A DNA stretch of 64,000 nt from DATBQN01 sp963799925. GTDB taxonomy: Bacteria; Acidobacteriota; Thermoanaerobaculia; Multivoradales; UBA5704. A program made the position numbers and the translations under genes. The notes under the pieces are model-generated. The model made no database searches, was not told where the DNA came from, and saw only the letters and a program-made list of their open reading frames with translations. The stretch is taken from NCBI GenBank assembly GCA_963799925.1, contig CAWCYZ010000001.1, positions 558,001 through 622,000 on the forward strand. Direction: 5' to 3'. Below, in pieces: positions 26,185-33,514 of the stretch (positions are counted from its first letter, which is position 1; every line of letters begins with the position of its first letter).

Positions 26185-26838
26185 CTACGGCTCCGGCTGG
26201 CGGAGGTCGCGGGGGAAGCGCGGATCGATCTCGTAGTCGTTGAACTGGCCGCTGAACCCGGTGACGGAGAGGAGCTGGCCGGGGGCGAGGCCGGCGACGC
26301 TGATGCCGGTGCCGTTGTTGATGAAGATCCGGATCTCGCCCGAGCCGTCGTCGACGAACACCTTCTGGCCGAAGGGCTCGTCGTCCTCCAGCCGGGTGAT
26401 GCGGCCGACCACCCGGACGATCGACCCCTCGGTCGCCTCGCCGATGCTGCCGGTGCGCACCCAGCGCGGCCTGACCCTGTCGCCGCGGCCGTGGACCTTG
26501 ACGTCGGAGTCGTGCGCCGGGATGAGGACGAGCAGCCCGCCGCTGTCCGCCAGCTGGCCGGTGACGCGGGCCTCCTGGCGGAAGTCGACGCCGAGGTTGT
26601 CGGCCGTGCTGACGTAGATGCCGCCGGTCTGGTCCTGGATCGCGAACCCCTCGTCGAAGAAGCTGGACGCGAAGTCGCCCGACGGCACGGTGACCGAGCC
26701 CTGGACGGTGACGACGGTGCCCAGCGGCAGGTGGCGGGCGGTCGCGATGTCGACGGTTCTCGCCTGCAGGGCGGCGGCGGAGAGAGTGAGCGCGGCGAAG
26801 AGAACGACGGCTGCGGCGGGCGGCGAGAATCGGCGCAT
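26185..26838 (-). CDS. Secreted OB-fold protein
   Basis: 217 residues. AAGGAG precedes ATG 26838 by five bases. A signal peptide (AAAVVLFAALTLSAAALQA) is followed by two OB-like beta-barrel repeats: LGTVVTVQGSVTVPSG...FAIQDQTGGIYVST and VRVVGRITRLEDDEPFGQKVFVDDGSGEIRIFIN. The 'V.V.G.V......F.IQD..GGI.V' pattern is characteristic of exported nucleic-acid-binding (OB) domains also found fused to extracellular nucleases. No nuclease is fused here. Single gene. Confidence 0.68.
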   Translation of the reverse strand: MRRFSPPAAAVVLFAALTLSAAALQARTVDIATARHLPLGTVVTVQGSVTVPSGDFASSFFDEGFAIQDQTGGIYVSTADNLGVDFRQEARVTGQLADSGGLLVLIPAHDSDVKVHGRGDRVRPRWVRTGSIGEATEGSIVRVVGRITRLEDDEPFGQKVFVDDGSGEIRIFINNGTGISVAGLAPGQLLSVTGFSGQFNDYEIDPRFPRDLRQPEP

Positions 26839-27219
26839 GGAGTCTCCTTCTGGAAGGCTGCGGGTTCGCCGTGACGGTTCACGGACGGTTGCTGAATCTC
26901 TGGATCATATCCCTTGCCCACCCCCGCCTCGATCCTCCTCGCCCGCGGACGGCGGCGCGGCGCGTCGACGCCACAGGTTCGTGGTCGCCATAGGTCGCCG
27001 GCGTCACCGGCCGAGGACGAACCTTCGGCGGCCGCTCCGCCGGCCGCTCGCCGGCAGAGCGGACACCATCCTTTGTTTTCTGCAGATTGCGCTGAGCCAG
27101 GGCTTGGCGCCCGGCTGGCATGTATCGTGGACTCGGGCGTTGCAGCCGCTCTCGGCCCCGATCGCCAGCTGGTCGTCGTGCTCCGCGGCGACCTCGAGTC
27201 GTCAAGGAGGTAGGTCCCG
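26839..27219. other. 381-base intergenic region between divergent genes
   Basis: Separates the OB-fold gene and the VWFA gene, which are read outward. It must hold promoters for both, but I see no convincing -35/-10 pair, hairpin or conserved small ORF. A strong ribosome site (AAGGAGGTAGG) marks its right end. Confidence 0.5.
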
Positions 27220-29424
27220 ATGAAGATCGCCCGCAGGATCCTCTCCCTTCTCCTTCCGGTCCTCCTCCTTCCGGTCCTCGCGGCCATCGCCGCGGTCGCG
27301 GTCCGCGCGGCGGCCGCCGCGCCGCCACCTCCGGAGGCCGCCGCCAAGAGCTTCGGCGGGACGGCCTCGGTGGTCACGGTCGAGGTGCCGGTCACGGTCG
27401 TCCAGGGCGGCCAACCCGTGCGCGGGCTGAGCGCCGAGGACTTCGAGGTCTACGACGGCTCGCAGCGGCAGCGGATCACCGGCTTCGACGTCGTCGACCT
27501 CGCGGCGGCGCCGGTGCCGGCGGCCGCTGCGGCGCCGGGCGCGCCGGCCGCCGGGCCCGCGCTGCCCTTGGCCGGGCGGCGCCATTTCCTGCTCTTCTTC
27601 GACCTCTCGTTCTCCGAGCCCTCCGCCCTCGCCCGCGCCCGGCGGGCGGCGCGCGACCTGATCCACCAGGAGGCGCGGCCGAGCGATCTGATCGCGGTCG
27701 CCACCTTCAGCCTGGCCGAGGGTCCCAAGATCCTCGTCGGCTTCAGCGCCGACCGCCGCCAGCTCGACTACGCGATCGACACGCTGGGGCTGCCGAAGTT
27801 CGCCAACGGGCGTCCGGACCCGCTCGGCCTGATCGTCTCGCCGGCCGCCGAGACCGGGGGCGAGGGCCTCGTCGCCGTCTCCCGCGGCCCCAAGGACGAG
27901 GAGCTGGCGCAGGAGCTCCAGGAGATCAGCGGCCAGGAGACGGTCGCCGCGGCGCAGGTGGCGGCCAACGACGTCGAATCGATGAGCCGCGCGCTCACCG
28001 ATCTCGCCAAGCTCCTCGCCAGCGTCGACGGGAAGAAATACGTGATCTACCTGTCGCAGGGCTTCGACATCTCGCTCCTCCGCGGCACCGACGACCCCAA
28101 CGCCCGGCAGGCGAGCCACGAGGCGGCGGCGCACGGCGCGATCTGGAACGTCCAATCCGATCAGATGTTCGGCCGCACCAAGACGCAGCAGGTGGTCGAC
28201 GTCATGCTCGACGCCTTCCGGCGCGCCGACTGCACGATCGAGAGCTTCAACATCGGCGGCCTCGACGCTCCCGCCGAGTCGGACGCCCGGGTCGCCTCGC
28301 CCGGCGCGCAGAACCGCAACGACGACGCCCTCTTCCTGCTCGCCCGCGAGACCGGCGGCGAGCTCTACCACAACACGAACGACGTCTCGGCGGGGATGGC
28401 CCGCCTCGCCGCGCGGACGAGCGTCACCTATGTCCTCAGCTTCGAGCCGGCCGGGCTGGCGGCCGACGGCCGCTACCACCCCCTGCGCGTCAAGCTGAAG
28501 CGCGGCCGCGGCATGCAGGTGACCGCCCGGCCCGGCTACTACGCGCCGGTGCCGTACGCGCGGCGCTCGGTCGTCGAGCGCCAGCTCGCCGCGGCGAGCC
28601 TGCTCCTCGGCACCTCGGGCGGCCGCATCCCCGTCTCGGTGCTCGCCGTGCCGATCCCCGTCGCCGGCCAGAAGACGTATGTGCCGGTGCTCGTCGAGAT
28701 CGGCGGCAAAGCGCTCCTCGACGGCGCCAAGGACACCCTGAAGCTCGACCTCTTCGCCTATGCGATGGACGAGCACGGCACCGCCCACGACCACTTCGCC
28801 CAGAGCATGGGGCTCGACCTCGCCAAGGTCCGCGGCACGCTCGCCGGGAGCGGCATCAAGTACTTCGGCCACCTCGACCTCGACCCCGGGCACTACGTCG
28901 TCAAGGTGCTGGTACGCGACGACGTCACGGGCGAGGCCACCGTCGCCGCGGCGCCCATCACGGTACCCGCCTTCGACCAGCCGGAAGGAACGCTCCTGCC
29001 GCCGCTCGTCGCCGACCGCCCGGGCCGCTGGCTCCTCCTCCGCGAGACGGGCGGACGGGAGACGCTGCGCACCCTCCCCTTCCCCTTCCTGAACGGGGAG
29101 CGGCCGTTCCTCCCCGCGGCGCACCCCGCGGTGCCGGCGGGCGGCGAGGCGCCGCTGATGCTGATCGCCAAGGGGCTCGGCGCCGGCGACCCCGCCGTCG
29201 CGGCGCGCCTCTACGGCCCCGAAGGAGTGGAGAGAGCCGACCTCGCTCTCACCCGCCGCACCGCCACCGCCGAGGGCCTCGACCACCTGCTCGCGACCTT
29301 CCGGCCGGGGAATCGACCGCCGGGGGAGTACACGCTCTCCGTCACGCTGACCGATCCGGCGACGAAGCGCGAGATCTCGAGCTCGATTGCGTTGACGGTG
29401 ACGGGGACCGGCGGCGGGGTGTGA
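27220..29424 (+). CDS. VWFA-related Acidobacterial domain protein
   Basis: 734 residues, exported: a signal peptide covers the first 28 or so residues. TVEVPVTVVQGGQPVRGLSA followed by EDFEVYDGSQRQRITGFDVV is the hallmark opening of the TIGR03436 family. A von Willebrand A domain follows with the metal-dependent adhesion motif DLSFS (D128, S130, S132), and RPGYYAP ends it near residue 445. A C-terminal half of beta-rich domains follows (LPPLVADRPG..., GEYTLSVTLTDP). Such proteins are abundant in Acidobacteriota and presumed to mediate adhesion or protein assembly outside the cell. AAGGAGG lies eight bases before the start. Single gene. Confidence 0.9.
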   Translation: MKIARRILSLLLPVLLLPVLAAIAAVAVRAAAAAPPPPEAAAKSFGGTASVVTVEVPVTVVQGGQPVRGLSAEDFEVYDGSQRQRITGFDVVDLAAAPVPAAAAAPGAPAAGPALPLAGRRHFLLFFDLSFSEPSALARARRAARDLIHQEARPSDLIAVATFSLAEGPKILVGFSADRRQLDYAIDTLGLPKFANGRPDPLGLIVSPAAETGGEGLVAVSRGPKDEELAQELQEISGQETVAAAQVAANDVESMSRALTDLAKLLASVDGKKYVIYLSQGFDISLLRGTDDPNARQASHEAAAHGAIWNVQSDQMFGRTKTQQVVDVMLDAFRRADCTIESFNIGGLDAPAESDARVASPGAQNRNDDALFLLARETGGELYHNTNDVSAGMARLAARTSVTYVLSFEPAGLAADGRYHPLRVKLKRGRGMQVTARPGYYAPVPYARRSVVERQLAAASLLLGTSGGRIPVSVLAVPIPVAGQKTYVPVLVEIGGKALLDGAKDTLKLDLFAYAMDEHGTAHDHFAQSMGLDLAKVRGTLAGSGIKYFGHLDLDPGHYVVKVLVRDDVTGEATVAAAPITVPAFDQPEGTLLPPLVADRPGRWLLLRETGGRETLRTLPFPFLNGERPFLPAAHPAVPAGGEAPLMLIAKGLGAGDPAVAARLYGPEGVERADLALTRRTATAEGLDHLLATFRPGNRPPGEYTLSVTLTDPATKREISSSIALTVTGTGGGV

Positions 29425-29526
29425 CCGCCGGCGCCGCTTCGTAAGCCTCGGATCCGAAAGCGAGGGGAGCCCGCCGCGAGCCTGGCGCTCGCGGCGGGAG
29501 ACGGCGTCGTCGCGCGGCCCGCGGGG

Positions 29527-29934
29527 TTAGAGCTGCGGGGTCCCGGCGACGTGCGGGGCGGTCGTGACGCGCGGCTTGAGCTGCTCGACCTTGGCGTTGA
29601 GCTCCTCGATCTTCTGGGTGAGATTGCGGATCTCGTCGCGGGTCGGCACGCCCAGGCGGTTGAGGGCCGAGGTGAGCTTCTCGTCGACCTTGTCGCCGAC
29701 GCTCGACCAGGCGCTCTCGGCCTTCTCGCGCGCCTGCGACGCCTGGTCCTTGGTCTTCGCCTCGACGTCCTTGCCGCGCTCGACCAGGCGGTCGAACACC
29801 TTCGAGCCCTCCTGCTGGGCCGTCGACAGGGCGCCCAGGCCGGCGAGCCAGATGCGGTGGGCGGAGTCCACCAACTCGTCCTGCAGCTTCTTGGTGCTGT
29901 CCTTGGGGCTATCGGTCGTGTGGGTGCTGTCCAT
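29527..29934 (-). CDS. Phasin-family protein (first copy)
   Basis: 135 residues, amphipathic and helical, without signal peptide. IWLAGLGALSTAQQEGSKVFDRLVERGKDVE is the phasin (PhaI/PhaF-type) core, followed by an Ala/Lys-rich helix and a LGVPTRDEIRNLTQKIEELNAKVEQL coiled coil. Phasins coat polyhydroxyalkanoate granules. It is third in an operon with the second phasin gene (26-base overlap) and phaR. Confidence 0.85.
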   Translation of the reverse strand: MDSTHTTDSPKDSTKKLQDELVDSAHRIWLAGLGALSTAQQEGSKVFDRLVERGKDVEAKTKDQASQAREKAESAWSSVGDKVDEKLTSALNRLGVPTRDEIRNLTQKIEELNAKVEQLKPRVTTAPHVAGTPQL

Positions 29935-30391
29935 GCGTCACCTCGTTCTGACTGGAGTTCACTGCGTCAGCCGCCGCCCGGTCTTGGGCGGCGGCGATGT
30001 CGTCGATCTTCGCGTGGAGCGCCGCCACGCGGGCGGAGAGGCCGTCGATCTCGTCGCGGCTCGGCACGCCCAGGCGGGCGAGCGCGCCGGCGACGCCGCC
30101 GCGCGCCCGCTCCTCCAGGCGCCGGCCGGCGCCGGCGAGCCGCGCGTTGCCGCGCTCGGCCAAGTCGTCGACGGCGCGGCGCTGGCGCTCGGCGAGCGGC
30201 CGGCCGCGCTCGGCCAGGAGGTCGACCCAGCGCTGGCTGGCGGCGTCCAAGTCGGCGACCTTGCCGAGGAGGCCGAGCCCGGCGAGCCAGACCTTGCGGC
30301 CGGCGGCGCCGAGGTCGCGGCGGAGCTCCGCCCGGTGCGCGCGGTCGGCGGTCTCGTGGGGGAAGCTCAAGAGGTTGGTCGTCTCGTTCAT
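29909..30391 (-). CDS. Phasin-family protein (second copy)
   Basis: 160 residues from ATG 30391. VWLAGLGLLGKVADLDAASQRWVDLLAERGRP mirrors the adjacent phasin, and LGVPSRDEIDGLSARVAALHAKIDDI repeats its terminal coiled coil, so the two arose by duplication. The middle is longer and Arg-rich. The start overlaps the phaR stop as ATGA, and the end overlaps the next phasin by 26 bases, so all three should be translated together. Confidence 0.82.
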   Translation of the reverse strand: MNETTNLLSFPHETADRAHRAELRRDLGAAGRKVWLAGLGLLGKVADLDAASQRWVDLLAERGRPLAERQRRAVDDLAERGNARLAGAGRRLEERARGGVAGALARLGVPSRDEIDGLSARVAALHAKIDDIAAAQDRAAADAVNSSQNEVTHGQHPHDR

Positions 30392-30885
30392 GGTTTCTCT
30401 CCGTGCGGATTCTTCGACGGGACGGGGACGATGCCGGAGGCCGGAGGGGCGGCGCCCGGAGAGGCGGCGGCCGCCGGAGCGGCCTCGAGCTCGGAGAGCG
30501 AGGCCTCGAGCTGCTCCAGCCGGGTGCGCAGGCCGGTCATCTCCTCGCGCGCCCGGCGCACCGGCGCCAGGCGGTCGAGCGAGGCGGCGACCAGCCGGTC
30601 GACGCCCTGCGCCAGCTGCTCCCTGCCGCTCGCCACCGCCCGCTCGCCCACCCGCACCAGCTCGTGCAGCAGCTCGCTGGGCAGGAAGGAGGTGCCGCGC
30701 CGCCCCTCGTCGAGGATGATCTGGGTGAGGGTCTGCGGGGTCGCGTCGCCGCCGGTCGCGTTGTCGACCACCCGCACCTCCTGGCCCTGGCGGATCCAGG
30801 CGGCGATCTCCTCCAGCGAGACGTAGCGGCTCTCCTCGGTGTCGTAGAGCTTGCGGCTCTCGTAGCGCTTGATGAGACGGATCAT
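30388..30885 (-). CDS. phaR: Polyhydroxyalkanoate synthesis regulator PhaR
   Basis: 165 residues. The N-terminal 60 residues, MIRLIKRYESRKLYDTEESR and on through YVSLEEIAAWIRQGQEVRVVDN, are the PHB/PHA accumulation regulator DNA-binding domain, which senses polymer and represses phasin genes. A helical linker and coiled coil (ARE EMTGLRTRLEQLEASLSEL region) follow, then a disordered Pro/Ala tail. It heads the operon phaR-phasin-phasin, the usual arrangement for autoregulation. GGAG lies seven bases before ATG 30885. Confidence 0.9.
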   Translation of the reverse strand: MIRLIKRYESRKLYDTEESRYVSLEEIAAWIRQGQEVRVVDNATGGDATPQTLTQIILDEGRRGTSFLPSELLHELVRVGERAVASGREQLAQGVDRLVAASLDRLAPVRRAREEMTGLRTRLEQLEASLSELEAAPAAAASPGAAPPASGIVPVPSKNPHGEKP

Positions 30886-31015
30886 GGAGGTTCTCCCGAG
30901 TATCCAGCGGCTGCCGCGCCGGCTCGTCGAGAGCCGGCAAGACAAAATTACCGCACTGCGGCAAGAGAGTCAAGCGAATGCGCCGCGCCGCGGCAAGTCC
31001 CCGCGGCCCGGCCGC

Positions 31016-31321
31016 TCAGAGGCCGCTGGGATGCGACACGAGGCCCTCGCCGGCCTCCGGATGCTCCTCGAGGTAGCGCCGGATGAAGGGGCAGGTGGGG
31101 ATCACGTGGACGCCCTCCTGCCGCGCCATCTCGAGAGTCCGCGCGACGAGCGCCTGGGCGACGCCGCGGCCGCGCAGAGCGGGGTCGACGAAGGTGTGCT
31201 TCAGGTCGAGCACGCGGTTGTCGCCGGAGCCCGTCTCGAAGTACTCGATCTTCGCCTCGTGGCCGTCGACGACGGCGTGGAACTGGTGGCGCTCCCGGTC
31301 GTGCTGGACGTCGATATCCAT
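31016..31321 (-). CDS. GNAT-family N-acetyltransferase (short YidJ-like)
   Basis: 101 residues, a minimal GNAT of the Acetyltransf_CG type. VLDLKHTFVDPALRGRGVAQ holds the acetyl-CoA loop (RGRGVAQALV), and HVIPTCPFIRRYLEEHPE is the family's C-terminal Cys motif. Substrate unknown. GGAG lies five bases upstream of ATG 31321. It is a single gene between the pha operon and the ArsA-type pair. Confidence 0.88.
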   Translation of the reverse strand: MDIDVQHDRERHQFHAVVDGHEAKIEYFETGSGDNRVLDLKHTFVDPALRGRGVAQALVARTLEMARQEGVHVIPTCPFIRRYLEEHPEAGEGLVSHPSGL

Positions 31322-31384
31322 GGCTTCTCCTTATGAGATGACGTGAGGTACGGAGAGTTGCGCCGGCGCGCCCGCCAGGCGCCC

Positions 31385-32500
31385 CTAGAGCGCCGCCAGC
31401 CGCTCCTCCAGCTCGGCGCCGAGGCGCGCCAGCGCCGGCAGGTCGGTGGGCTCCTCGGCGAGGAGCGGCAGCGAGACGAGCGGCCGGCCCGGCAGGAGGG
31501 CGGCGAGCGCGGCGAGGCCGCGGCGGTCGCGCTCGCCGAGCCAGGCGAGCAGCGCGCGGCCGTCCGGCCGGCAGGGGTCGGCCGCCGGCGGCACGGCGCT
31601 CCTTCCGCCTGGGGAGGCGTATTCCGGGTGGAGGCGGTTCACCACGATCGGCCCCAGATGGTAGCCGGCCTGCTCCAGCCGGCGGGCGAAGAACAGGGTG
31701 TCGGGGATGCGCTCCTCGCCCGGTCCGGAGACGAGGACGAACAGCGTCTCCTCCGAGGCGAGGAGGGCCTCGACGGCGGCGGCGCGCTCGCGGAAGCCGG
31801 CGAAGAGGGGGGCGAAGGCCTGGAAGAACTCGGCCATGTCGCGCAGGAGGTCGAGCCCCACCACCTCGTCCAGGAAGCGCTCGGCGCGGCGGCCGAGGCC
31901 GCCCCAGCGCGCCGCGGCCTTGAGCCGCCCCTCCTCGTCGAACCAGGGCTTGAGGGCGACGTGGAGGGCGCCGCTGTCCAGGAAGTCGACGATCCGCCGC
32001 GGCGCCTCCAGGAAGTCGAGCGCCTGGCGGGTGGGCGGGGTGTCGAGGATCACCTGGTCGTAGCGGCCGGAGCGGGCGACCTCGAACAGCCGCTCGACCG
32101 CCATGTATTCGAGGATGCCGCCGAGCGAGCCCGAGAGGTGGCGGTAGAAGCGGTTGCCGAGGATGCGGTCGCGGGCGGCCGCGTCGGGCGCGTAGCGCTC
32201 GACCAGGCGGTCGAAGGTGCGGCGGGCGTCGAGGAGGGAGGCGTCGAGGCGGCCCATCCGCTCCGGCGCGGCGCCGGCGGCGGCGAGCGGCGCGAGATCG
32301 ACCGGCACCTCGCGCTCGCGCGCCTCCTCGCCCACCCCCAGGGCGTCCTTGAGGCGCAGCGACGGGTCGAAGGTCATCACCAGCGTGCCGCGCCCGGAGC
32401 GCGCCGCGAGCACCCCGGCGGCGGCGGCGAGGGTCGTCTTGCCCACCCCGCCGGCGCCGACGACGAGGGTCAGCGGGTGGCGCGCCGCGATCAGCTCCAT
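31385..32500 (-). CDS. ArsA/Get3-type ATPase (second of pair)
   Basis: 371 residues. GAGGVGKTTLAAAAG is the deviant Walker A of ArsA/Get3 ATPases; FDPSLRLKDALG is the switch I/P-loop partner; VILDTPPTRQALDFL is switch II, and IVVNRLHPEYASP the adenine loop. No arsenite-binding Cys triad (DTAPTGHT-type with Cys) is seen, and no arsenical-resistance genes are near. Bacterial tandem pairs of this kind are of unknown role; eukaryotic Get3 delivers tail-anchored membrane proteins. It starts nine bases after the partner's stop. Confidence 0.85.
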   Translation of the reverse strand: MELIAARHPLTLVVGAGGVGKTTLAAAAGVLAARSGRGTLVMTFDPSLRLKDALGVGEEAREREVPVDLAPLAAAGAAPERMGRLDASLLDARRTFDRLVERYAPDAAARDRILGNRFYRHLSGSLGGILEYMAVERLFEVARSGRYDQVILDTPPTRQALDFLEAPRRIVDFLDSGALHVALKPWFDEEGRLKAAARWGGLGRRAERFLDEVVGLDLLRDMAEFFQAFAPLFAGFRERAAAVEALLASEETLFVLVSGPGEERIPDTLFFARRLEQAGYHLGPIVVNRLHPEYASPGGRSAVPPAADPCRPDGRALLAWLGERDRRGLAALAALLPGRPLVSLPLLAEEPTDLPALARLGAELEERLAAL

Positions 32501-32509
32501 GCGATCAGC

Positions 32510-33446
32510 TCAGGCCGCCTCCCGGCCGGCGGCCGCCGCGGCCGCCGTGAGGCAGCCGGCGAGGGCGGCGGTGAGCGCCGGGCCGCGGTCCATGGGGAGC
32601 TGCGGCAGCTCCAGAATGGGTGACGCGGCGCCCGCCCGACGCTTCTCGCCAGGCCGCCGTCAGGCGGGCGAGCTCGCGCTCGTTGAGCGCGCGGCGGCGG
32701 CGCCAGAGGGCGGCGAGCGGGGTGTCGCCGATCCCATCGTCCACCGGCGGCGCCGGCGGATACAGGCCGTTGACCACCAGGAGCTCCGGCGCGCGGCCGA
32801 GCCTCTCGCCGAGCGCGGCGCGGAGCTCGAGCGCCTCCTCGACCGGCATCTCCTCGGCCTGGGTGACGACGACGACCGCCGAGCGCTCGGGGTCGCCGAC
32901 GAGCTCGGCCAGCTCCCCCGCCATGCGCCCGAAGGGTCCCTGCCGGATGACGCCGGCGACGAGCTGCGGGGCGGCGAGGAGGGCGACGCCGTGGCCGGTC
33001 GCCGGGGCATCGAGGACGACGAGGTCGAGCTCGGGCGCGCCGAGCGCCCCCTGGCCGCGGCGCAGGCGCAGGGCGTGGCCGAGGATCGCCAGCTCCTTCA
33101 GGCCCGGCGCCCCGGCGGCGAACTGCCGGTAGATGGCGCTCTGGAGGACGCGCTCGGCGAGGAACGGCACCTTGACCTGCTCGCGGACGATCTCGTCGAG
33201 CACCTGCTGGGGCTTCAGGTTCTGCAGCCAGAGCCGCGGCCCGGCGGGGACGATGGCGCCGCCCGACGGGGCGACCCCCATCATCTGATGGAGGTTCTCG
33301 CGCGGATCGGCCTCGACCACCAGCACCCGCCGGCCGGCGCGCGAGAGGGCCAGGCCGAGCGCCGCCGACACCGCGGTCTTGCCGACCCCGCCCTTCCCCG
33401 TCACCACCAGCAGCTCGCGCCGCGCCAACCGCTCGAGGACCCCCAT
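32510..33446 (-). CDS. ArsA/Get3-type ATPase (first of pair), 3' frameshift
   Basis: About 310 residues. VTGKGGVGKTAVSAALG is the Walker A with signature lysine, VEADPRENLHQMMG switch I, and VVLDAPATGHGVALL switch II. The annotated frame runs past 32630 into Arg/Gly-rich nonsense, while another frame gives VTPILELPQLPMDRGPALTAAL-like sequence ending at TGA 32512-32510, the expected C-terminus; I place a one-base shift near 32625. It is the upstream gene of a two-gene operon and smaller than its partner, so the two could form a heterodimer. Confidence 0.85.
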
Positions 33447-33514
33447 CGCCGGGTCAGTCTACCCGAGGGCCGGAGCGCCTCCCGCACGCGCCGCCGGCCG
33501 GCGCTCGGCCGCGG

